Positions 1 to 5,925 of a DNA stretch of 6,900 nucleotides are shown piece after piece. A program made the position numbers and the translations under genes. Origin of the DNA: Fidelibacterota bacterium (lineage in GTDB: Bacteria; Fidelibacterota; Marinisomatia; Marinisomatales; TCS55); the NCBI GenBank assembly GCA_002701875.1, contig NZWI01000057.1, positions 1-6,900 on the forward strand, read 5' to 3'. Numbering within the stretch: position 1 is the stretch's first letter; each line of letters starts with the position of its first letter. The notes beneath the pieces are model-generated. The model was not told where the DNA came from, ran no database searches, and saw only the letters and a list, made by a program, of their open reading frames with translations.

Positions 1-352
1 CTGATAAATTGGAAAAAGAAACAGGTGTAACACCTAAAACTGCTCGCGTAGCACTCACATTTATTTCATCACCTTCAAGAACCGTGGGTGTCATCAATAT
101 AGCCATATTTGATTTGAGTATAGTATTAATTGTTTCATAACCAATATATGAGAATGAAACTTCTATTCCTTCATCAGCTAATAGAGAAAATTCACCTGAC
201 TTATTTGAGGTTGTTCCACCTAATTCAGAAACAATATTGACACCAGAAAGCGGAGATTGAGATTCTCTATCTATAACAATACCCATGATCTCAGCAGTTT
301 GGGCATTAATCAGGTTAAAAAATACTAGGCTATAAAAGCATATTTTTTTCAT
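1..352 (-). CDS. TonB-dependent outer-membrane receptor, N-terminal part (probable thiamine uptake receptor)
   Basis: The gene starts at ATG 352-350 and runs off the left edge, so only 117 residues are visible. Residues 1-18 (MKKICFYSLVFFNLINAQ) form a Sec signal peptide with likely cleavage near NAQ. Residues about 22-90 match the carboxypeptidase-D regulatory-like beta-sandwich of SusC/CirA-type receptors: MGIVIDRESQSPLSGVNI, a G-T-x-S-x-x-x-G-E-F turn at 46-55, and FSYIGYET at 67-74. Residues 96-117 (EINVSATRAVLGVTPVSFS) look like the start of the plug domain. Such receptors import scarce ligands across the outer membrane using TonB energy. The TPP riboswitch directly upstream makes thiamine or a precursor the likely substrate, as in the riboswitch-controlled thiamine receptors predicted in Bacteroidetes. 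The barrel lies outside the window. Receptor identity is firm; the substrate is inferred from regulation only. Confidence 0.88.
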   Translation of the reverse strand, partial: MKKICFYSLVFFNLINAQTAEIMGIVIDRESQSPLSGVNIVSELGGTTSNKSGEFSLLADEGIEVSFSYIGYETINTILKSNMAILMTPTVLEGDEINVSATRAVLGVTPVSFSNLS

Positions 353-356
353 ATTT

Positions 357-445
357 TAGAATTTCCTACGCTGGTATTATCCAGATCAGGTACAAGGGTA
401 TTCTCTCAGCTGAATGATTTTGGATCAAACAGCACCCCAGTAGAT
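357..445 (-). promoter_or_regulatory. TPP riboswitch (THI-box aptamer)
   Basis: Read on the minus strand, the conserved THI-box blocks appear in the right order and spacing: CTGGGGTGCT (440-431), GCTGAGAGAATACCC (410-396), ACCTGATCTGG (391-381), ATAATACCAGCGTAGGAAAT (380-361). GGGGT pairs with ACCC (P2). GCTG-TTTGAT pairs with ATCA-TTCAGC around a short loop, with two T-T mismatches (P3). CTGG pairs with CCAG (P5), and CCTG with the GTAGG side (P4). P1 is poorly defined here. The aptamer binds thiamine pyrophosphate and normally switches the downstream gene off. The TonB receptor ATG begins only 8 bases after the aptamer's terminal GGAAAT, leaving no room for an intrinsic terminator. Translational control, by hiding the ribosome site in the folded aptamer, is therefore the likely mode. 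Confidence 0.96.
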
Positions 446-447
446 AA

Positions 448-480
448 AAAAATTAACTTGGCTGACCTATTCAAGTCAAA
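448..480 (-). promoter_or_regulatory. Possible promoter of the TPP riboswitch leader
   Basis: On the minus strand TTTG (480-477) lies 21 bases before TAATTTTT (455-448), which resembles the Bacteroidota TTTG / TAnnTTTG promoter pattern with one mismatch. TTGACT at 479-474 also resembles a sigma-70 -35 box, but a matching -10 (TTAATT, 456-451) is poor. A start near 441-444 would fall at the very edge of the aptamer and leave little sequence for P1. The true promoter could therefore lie further upstream. AT-rich DNA gives such matches by chance. Confidence 0.22.
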
Positions 481-482
481 TA

Positions 483-509
483 TTGTTATCTATGACACTT
501 GTATATTTC
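483..509 (+). promoter_or_regulatory. Possible promoter of the OPT transporter operon
   Basis: The operon needs a promoter between the divergent riboswitch and position 553. TTG (483-485) with TATATTTC (502-509) resembles the Bacteroidota TTG / TAnnTTTG pattern with the last G missing, but the spacing (16) is short. A sigma-70 reading, ATGACA at 492-497 with TTAAAC at 516-521, is equally weak. An 8-base palindrome TCAATTGA (508-515) sits in the same place and could be an operator or chance. This is a location estimate, not a firm call. Confidence 0.18.
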
Positions 510-542
510 AATTGATTAAACATATTTTTCCGCGTAATTAAC

Positions 543-547
543 AAGGA
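543..547 (+). promoter_or_regulatory. Shine-Dalgarno site of the OPT transporter gene
   Basis: AAGGA at 543-547 stands 6 bases before ATG 554. This is a normal spacing and supports that start. It is one of the few clear Shine-Dalgarno sites in the window; the adenosine deaminase, propeller and M50 genes have none obvious. Confidence 0.6.
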
Positions 548-553
548 AATATA

Positions 554-2419
554 ATGTCCAATCAAAAACTTCCAGAAATAACAGTTAAAGCCATTCTACT
601 TGGAGTCTTATTATCTATGCTTCTAGCAGGAGCAAATGCTTATCTTGGACTATTTGCAGGGATGACTGTTTCTGCATCAATACCAGCAGCAGTCATATCA
701 ATGGGTGTATTGTCATTATTTAAAAAATCAAATATTCTAGAAAATAATATTGTTCAAACAGCAGCTTCAGCGGGTGAATCTTTAGCTGCCGGTGTGATTT
801 TTACTATCCCTGCACTGGTTCTCCTTGGCTACTGGGAAACATTTGATTATGTTGAAATTGCAAAAATAGCTGCTATAGGAGGAGTGATAGGTGTCCTTTT
901 TACTGTACCACTTCGTAGAGCACTAATTATAAATGCTAAACTAAAATACCCAGAAGGTATAGCTACCGCAGAAATTTTGCGCGCTGGTGATGAAGCTAAA
1001 AAAGGAAAAGAAGATGATGGAGCTGGTGGATTAAAAACAATAGGCTTAACAAGTTTATTTGGTGGACTTATGAAATTATTTCAAGGAGGACTTGGTGCTT
1101 GGCATTCTGAAATAGCAGGAGCATTTTCAATGGGGAAATCAATTTTTGGTCTAGGAACTGATATTTCTCCAGCTTTGATTTCAGTAGGTTATATTGTTGG
1201 TCGTAATATCGGAATCCTAGTTTTTGCTGGAGGATTAATTTCTTGGGCTATTGCCATACCTATCTATTCGGCAATGGTTGGGTTTGAAGGAAATGCTCTT
1301 GATTCAGCTTGGGATATTTGGAACTCTAAAATTCGATATCTTGGAGTAGGTGCAATGGTAGTTGGTGGAGTTTGGTCACTTATAAAATTATTTAAACCTC
1401 TAATAGAAGGGGTGACTGCAAGCCTGGCTGCTTTAAAAAATCAATCTGCTGATGGAGAAACACCTAAGGAAGAGCAGGATATGCCTATTAATTATGTTGG
1501 GATTGGACTCATAGCACTTTTAGTACCTGTCTTTTTACTATACTTAGAAATTATTAACACTGTTGGTCTCGCAGTTTTATTGACTATTGTAATGATGGTC
1601 TTTGGTTTCCTTTTTTCCGCTGTAGCAGCTTATATGGCTGGTGTAGTTGGATCCTCTAATAATCCTATTTCAGGTGTAACTATAGCCACTATACTATTTA
1701 CATCGTTATTCTTATTGGGAATTCTTGGTACGGGATCTGGAGTTGGAGCAGCCAGTGCGATTATGGTTGGAGCTGTCGTATGCTGTGCCGCAGCTATTGG
1801 CGGAGATAACTTACAAGATTTAAAGTCAGGCCATATCCTAGGTGCTACACCATGGAAGCAGCAAATAATGCAGATTGTTGGTGTCCTTGCATCAGCTGTT
1901 GTTTTAGGCCTCGTACTTGATATATTGCATACTGCATATACGATTGGATCACCAACATTATCCGCACCTCAAGCCACACTCATGAAGTCAGTTGCTGATG
2001 GTGTTTTCACAGGAAATCTACCTTGGCCATTTGTCTATATTGGTGGCATTATAGCAGTTATTCTTATCACTCTAGATCTTATGCAAGAAAAGAAAGGCTC
2101 AGATTTTAGGATACCTGTATTAGCAGTAGCAGTTGGAATCTACCTTCCTATAACTCTAACGGTTCCGATATTTATTGGTGGTATGGTAAATCATTTTGGG
2201 AAGAAAGCTGGTGGTAGTAATGCATCTGAAAAACGTGGGTTACTCATGTCTTCAGGATTTATTACGGGAGAAGCTCTTATGGGAATTCTAGTCGCTGTTC
2301 CTATCTTCTTAACTAGCCAGAAAGACTGGTGGCCTCAACTATCAGGAATTAGTTTGTTAGGCCCAATATTATTTCTTGGAATGATTTATTGGCTTTATAA
2401 ATCTGTGTCAAAAAAATAA
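554..2419 (+). CDS. OPT-family oligopeptide transporter (bacterial type)
   Basis: A 621-residue polytopic inner-membrane protein, the usual size of bacterial OPT transporters, which move oligopeptides (or metal chelates in the related YSL branch) using an ion gradient. Diagnostic motifs are visible: VQTAASAGESLAAG at 67-80, YPEGIATAEIL at 132-142, SSNNPISGVT at 367-376, GGDNLQDLKSG at 416-426 followed by HILGATPWKQQ, LPITLTVPIFIGG at 531-543, and a C-terminal SSGFITGEALMG at 566-577. Hydrophobic segments run throughout, broken by a charged loop at about 143-160 (EAKKGKEDDG) and another at about 295-311. The start is fixed by AAGGA six bases upstream, and the protein begins directly before the first membrane segment. 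An adenosine deaminase follows after 4 bases, so the two are probably co-transcribed. The family is certain; whether the substrate is a peptide, a metal chelate or something else cannot be read from the sequence. Confidence 0.95.
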   Translation: MSNQKLPEITVKAILLGVLLSMLLAGANAYLGLFAGMTVSASIPAAVISMGVLSLFKKSNILENNIVQTAASAGESLAAGVIFTIPALVLLGYWETFDYVEIAKIAAIGGVIGVLFTVPLRRALIINAKLKYPEGIATAEILRAGDEAKKGKEDDGAGGLKTIGLTSLFGGLMKLFQGGLGAWHSEIAGAFSMGKSIFGLGTDISPALISVGYIVGRNIGILVFAGGLISWAIAIPIYSAMVGFEGNALDSAWDIWNSKIRYLGVGAMVVGGVWSLIKLFKPLIEGVTASLAALKNQSADGETPKEEQDMPINYVGIGLIALLVPVFLLYLEIINTVGLAVLLTIVMMVFGFLFSAVAAYMAGVVGSSNNPISGVTIATILFTSLFLLGILGTGSGVGAASAIMVGAVVCCAAAIGGDNLQDLKSGHILGATPWKQQIMQIVGVLASAVVLGLVLDILHTAYTIGSPTLSAPQATLMKSVADGVFTGNLPWPFVYIGGIIAVILITLDLMQEKKGSDFRIPVLAVAVGIYLPITLTVPIFIGGMVNHFGKKAGGSNASEKRGLLMSSGFITGEALMGILVAVPIFLTSQKDWWPQLSGISLLGPILFLGMIYWLYKSVSKK

Positions 2420-2423
2420 TATC

Positions 2424-3491
2424 TTGAAAATTTCAGATAAGCTATTAAATCAACTTCCAAAAGTTGAATTGCATTGCCATTTGGATGGATCTCTTCGTGT
2501 AGATTCAATATTAGATATTGCTCAAAAGAATAATATAGAATTACCTACTACAAACAAAGATAAACTAAAAAATCTATTATCTATCGGTAACAAAAGAGTT
2601 ACTCTTGAAGAGTACATTGCACGCTTTGACATTACATTAAGTGTAATGCAAACTCCATCATCACTTAATCGGATTGCTTATGAACTTATTGAAGATGTGT
2701 CTAAAGAAAATGTTAGATATATTGAAGTAAGGTATTCCCCTATACTCCATACGATGAAGGGCATGACTTTGGATGACGCAATAATTTCAGTTCGCAGTGG
2801 ATTAGAAAATGGATATAAAGACTTTGGAGTTAAATCAGGAATTATTATTTGTGGAATTCGACATATTTCACCTGAAGCTTCTTTAAAGCTAGCAGACCTA
2901 TGTGTAAAATTTAAAAATAAGGGTGTAGTAGGATTCGATTTAGCTGGTGCTGAAGAAAACTTTCCTGCCAAAGATCATCGAGAAGCCTTTTACATGATAT
3001 TAAATAACAATGTCAATGCAACAATCCATGCAGGGGAAGCATTTGGGCCTTCATCTATACATCAAGCTATACATCATTGCGGTGCCCATAGGATAGGTCA
3101 TGGAACACGCTTAAAAGAAGATCAAAACCTTTTGAATTATGTAAATGATCATAGAATAACAATGGAGATATGCCTAACATCAAATTGGCATACACATTCT
3201 GTTAGATCATTAAAACAACATCCCTTTAGATACTATTATGATAGAGGAATTCGAGTTACTTTAAATACTGATAATAGACTTATCTCAAACACTTCACTTA
3301 CAAAAGAATTTGGTTTAGCTCGAGATCTCTTTGATTTTAAATTATATGATTTTAGGGAAATAACTATTGTAGCAATGAAATCTTCTTTCTTACCACATTT
3401 AGAACGAAAATTAATGATTAAAAATATTGCTCAAGAGTTTGAAAATAATTTTGGGATATTGCCCGAATATGTGGAATCCCGTCAGAATTAA
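2424..3491 (+). CDS. add: Adenosine deaminase
   Basis: A 355-residue cytoplasmic amidohydrolase that converts adenosine (or deoxyadenosine) to inosine in purine salvage. Catalytic and zinc residues are all in place: H17 and H19 in VELHCHLDGS, H202 and E205 in TIHAGEAFG, H226 in RIGHG, and D283 in TLNTDN. YIEVRYSP (99-106), GFDLAGAE (170-177) and SSFLP (320-324) also match adenosine deaminase; SSFLP favours it over adenine deaminase. The usual Asp after the metal-binding Asp is Asn284 here. I recall the same TDN form in some bacterial members, so activity is likely kept. The start is TTG at 2424: no in-frame ATG lies between the upstream in-frame stop at 2382-2384 and residue 75, and the HxH motif needs the N-terminus. 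No Shine-Dalgarno is seen. The 4-base gap to the transporter stop suggests translational coupling. The stop overlaps the stop of the opposing gene. Confidence 0.93.
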   Translation: MKISDKLLNQLPKVELHCHLDGSLRVDSILDIAQKNNIELPTTNKDKLKNLLSIGNKRVTLEEYIARFDITLSVMQTPSSLNRIAYELIEDVSKENVRYIEVRYSPILHTMKGMTLDDAIISVRSGLENGYKDFGVKSGIIICGIRHISPEASLKLADLCVKFKNKGVVGFDLAGAEENFPAKDHREAFYMILNNNVNATIHAGEAFGPSSIHQAIHHCGAHRIGHGTRLKEDQNLLNYVNDHRITMEICLTSNWHTHSVRSLKQHPFRYYYDRGIRVTLNTDNRLISNTSLTKEFGLARDLFDFKLYDFREITIVAMKSSFLPHLERKLMIKNIAQEFENNFGILPEYVESRQN

Positions 3492-3495
3492 TTCT
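3484..3495. repeat. 12-base palindrome spanning two convergent stop codons
   Basis: AGAATTAATTCT is a perfect palindrome centred on TTAA 3488-3491, where the plus-strand TAA (3489-3491) and the minus-strand TAA (3490-3488) overlap. It is A/T rich with no loop, so it is not a convincing terminator. It does mean both operons end in the same few bases. Confidence 0.7.
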
Positions 3496-3688
3496 TCATC
3501 TTTGCCTTAGCTTTTTTAACAATATTTTTTGTCCAACGTTTTACTGGCGGAAAAACGCTACCTAACAACATTAATCCAGGAATACCAAACATCCATCCTT
3601 GAAAGATCGGAATAAGCCCACCAACAAAACCAATTATTATAAGTATAATTCCTAATGCAACCTTTAGAATATTGAGTATTGATTTCAT
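3488..3688 (-). CDS. Small membrane protein, PGPGW-like
   Basis: A 66-residue protein with two hydrophobic segments, about 5-28 (LKVALGIILIIIGFVGGLIP) and about 31-47, joined by a short turn at QGWMFGIPG. It ends in a strongly basic tail (VKRWTKNIVKKAKAKMKN), which by the positive-inside rule should be cytoplasmic. The G-x-x-P-x-x-x-GW-x-x-x-x-PG pattern with a following LLG-x-x-FP resembles the small PGPGW (putative transmembrane) family, whose function is unknown. DUF454/YbaN-like proteins are a weaker alternative. The ATG overlaps the TGA of the propeller gene as ATGA (3688-3685), and AAGGGA lies directly before it, so translation is probably coupled. It is the last gene of the minus-strand operon. 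Real gene: likely, from the coupled start and coherent membrane topology; function unknown. Confidence 0.75.
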   Translation of the reverse strand: MKSILNILKVALGIILIIIGFVGGLIPIFQGWMFGIPGLMLLGSVFPPVKRWTKNIVKKAKAKMKN

Positions 3689-5925
3689 TCCCTTATAACA
3701 GCAACCTTTTCTATAAGTGATGCCTTATTGGAATAAATAGCAATTAAATATATTCCACTTCCAACCAAATTCCCTTCATCATCTCTACCATCCCAAAAAG
3801 CCTGATAGCCTTTTATATCAGATTTATTTATTGATCGAAAAACTAAACCATTAAGTGACATAATTTTGATTGAGCTATCATCTTTAAGACCATTAATAGT
3901 TAAAGGTTTCATATTTGGTATAATAAATGGGCTTGGAAAAATTTCAACGGACTTATATGATTTCTTTTTATCTGCAAAAGGTATCCTAACAATACTAACA
4001 CCTTTATCTGTTGCTATATAAGCCAAACCTTGTTTTGAATCAAAAGAAATATCATTCACATGATTTGAAAGTAAATTACTATTAGAGGTATTTAAACCAT
4101 TAATACTTGGCCAATAGTCTCCATCTTCAGTAAGAACATAAACCCCACTTGATCGCGTAGTGACCCAAACATTATCTCTTGGATCAAATCGAATTCGTGA
4201 ATAATCATTAAAAGGAATACTTGGAAAATATGGATAAAGATTACTCTGACTTCCCAATGGTCCAGTACTAATAACAGGATTTGTTTCAGAAACTTGCAAA
4301 TCTTTATGAATTAAACCAATTGATGTTAGGATCCATAACCTATTTCTCGGAGAAACATTAATATCAAAAGGTATTCTAGTTGTTATTCCAGGATCTATAT
4401 CCTCTTCAATCCAGATTTCTTTATCTGGGTTCATAGCATCACCTGTATATTTATACATAACTAACCCGGAAGGACTAAGAATCCAAATTCGGTTAAAATT
4501 ATCGACAGAGATTTTATTCGACTCGTTAGAAAGGATATAGCCACTTTCTTCAACTGAAATATTTCGTGACACTTCATTATAGAATACTGTTAAAGGCTTC
4601 ATTTTATTGTTATTTGAAATAGCCCATAAGTTTCTCTTCTTATCTATTGCAATATCTGGTACAACAAAATGAAATCCATTCTCCGTCATTTCTTTATTTG
4701 TAAGGAGCAAACTATTTAACTTTATATTGCTAGAAATATCAAATGATGCTATCCCACTTGTACTGGAGTTATATAAGCTCAAGTATATCAAACTATCTAA
4801 AGAAATTTTCTCAGAAATATAAATACCCAAATCAATATTAATTGTTTTCATATAGAGGTCGTCATACCGATCTTTAAGATAAGGGTTTACTGATAGGTTC
4901 GACCAACCAGTCAATGAAAGTCCCTTTTCATCAGCCATAAAAACTTTATTTTTTCTATAATATATTGCATCAGGTGAAGCCACATAAGGTTCATTATTTA
5001 CAATATGTTCAAATTTGCTATTATTGAGATATCCAAATCCAAGCTCTGATCCTAACCAGATCTGAGAATTATAATTAACAATGCTTGAAAATTTTATGTC
5101 TGAATTTGAATAAATTTTTTCGAACCTATCTGTACCTATATCAAATAATACAGAATCTGAAATAGCAAAAATATCTTGATCGCCTTTGAGTTCAACATAA
5201 TTGATAGAGCTTAAATTACTATTATCTCTAACAAGAGCTTCGGGAGTACCTCCAACTTTGATGGAGTAAATTGCATCAGAAGAAATAATTGCCAAGCTAT
5301 TATTATTTGTATTAATAGCTTGAATATCTCCAGTAATATTTGGGAATGGGTTTGTCCAGTATAAGGGATGTTCTTTATGAGGGTTTCCAGCAATTAAACC
5401 TTGGTTAGTATGTAAAATTATATTTTCTTCAAAAGAAACAATTTTTACAATATCATTAATGTCATCTCTATGATAAAAATCTCTATAATAAATTTTTTCA
5501 TTTGAATATATAAATTCCATTATGCCCCATTTCCCATTTTTGCGAACGGAACTATATATCATATTTTTATAGTTAGTAAATCCTGATACTTTATCAATGT
5601 CTAATTGAAACCAATTTACTATCAATTGTTTCAATGGATCCCATACCTGAATGCCCATATTAGAACCTATCCAAATATTTTCCATAAGCCCAACATGCAC
5701 AGTATTGATATCAGTATCAATTAATCCATGGTCTCTTGTAAAAATTTTATAAAGTTGAGATTTTGTATTATATGTTGAGAGTCCACCCCCAGTACCAAAT
5801 ATTATTTTATTACCTAAATAGGCTAATTCTCTAACTTCAAGAGTTGAAGTTAGAGCCCGCATTTCTCCTATACGCGGTTGACAAAAGATCATACCACTAA
5901 AGAGAAGAAATAATATTTTTTTCAT
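3685..5925 (-). CDS. Secreted two-propeller protein with FlgD-Ig/T9SS-like C-terminus, PorZ-like
   Basis: A protein of 746 residues. The start is set at ATG 5925: it gives a typical signal peptide (MKKILFLLFSGMIFCQ) and forms an ATGA overlap with the protease stop. The longer ATG at 5976 would put 17 residues before the signal peptide. After cleavage come beta-propeller blades with the W-x-G-S/T-x-x-G pattern: IWIGSNMGIQVWD (84-96), IWLGSELGFGYL (289-300), RIWILSPSGLVMY (479-491), RLWILTSIGLIH (529-540), VWVTTRSSGVYVL (586-598), AYIATDKGVSIV (635-646). The end (660-746) has FPSPF, IKIMSLNG, WDGRDDEGNLVGSGIYL and EKVAVIRE, matching FlgD-Ig or T9SS type A sorting domains. Size and layout resemble PorZ, a type IX secretion attachment-complex protein. 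A generic Reg_prop-type propeller cargo protein is the alternative. Expected location is the cell surface or periplasm. Confidence 0.82.
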   Translation of the reverse strand: MKKILFLLFSGMIFCQPRIGEMRALTSTLEVRELAYLGNKIIFGTGGGLSTYNTKSQLYKIFTRDHGLIDTDINTVHVGLMENIWIGSNMGIQVWDPLKQLIVNWFQLDIDKVSGFTNYKNMIYSSVRKNGKWGIMEFIYSNEKIYYRDFYHRDDINDIVKIVSFEENIILHTNQGLIAGNPHKEHPLYWTNPFPNITGDIQAINTNNNSLAIISSDAIYSIKVGGTPEALVRDNSNLSSINYVELKGDQDIFAISDSVLFDIGTDRFEKIYSNSDIKFSSIVNYNSQIWLGSELGFGYLNNSKFEHIVNNEPYVASPDAIYYRKNKVFMADEKGLSLTGWSNLSVNPYLKDRYDDLYMKTINIDLGIYISEKISLDSLIYLSLYNSSTSGIASFDISSNIKLNSLLLTNKEMTENGFHFVVPDIAIDKKRNLWAISNNNKMKPLTVFYNEVSRNISVEESGYILSNESNKISVDNFNRIWILSPSGLVMYKYTGDAMNPDKEIWIEEDIDPGITTRIPFDINVSPRNRLWILTSIGLIHKDLQVSETNPVISTGPLGSQSNLYPYFPSIPFNDYSRIRFDPRDNVWVTTRSSGVYVLTEDGDYWPSINGLNTSNSNLLSNHVNDISFDSKQGLAYIATDKGVSIVRIPFADKKKSYKSVEIFPSPFIIPNMKPLTINGLKDDSSIKIMSLNGLVFRSINKSDIKGYQAFWDGRDDEGNLVGSGIYLIAIYSNKASLIEKVAVIRE

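Noticed and set aside
357..445. The aptamer region as a cobalamin riboswitch, since TonB receptors are often B12-regulated
   Set aside because: The blocks GGGGTGCT, GCTGAGA, ACCC, CCTGATCTGG and CCAGCGTAGG are those of the TPP aptamer. No B12-box is present.
451..542. AATTAAC occurring at 451-457 and 536-542 as a direct repeat
   Set aside because: Seven AT-rich bases recur easily by chance, and there is no spacing or flanking pattern to suggest an operator pair.
2678..2971. 97-codon minus-strand open frame inside the adenosine deaminase gene
   Set aside because: It lies wholly within a gene with strong family motifs, shows no recognisable domain, has no neighbours on that strand, and is best explained as an antisense shadow.
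3453..3480. GGGAT...ATCCC inverted repeat as a terminator for the minus-strand operon
   Set aside because: Only 5 base pairs around an 18-base loop, and the following minus-strand sequence AAAATTATTTT is not a T run. It also lies within conserved deaminase coding sequence.
5211..5393. 60-codon minus-strand open frame inside the propeller gene
   Set aside because: Same-strand, out-of-frame overlap within a well-supported long gene. Its hydrophobic look follows from the AT-rich codons of the real frame.
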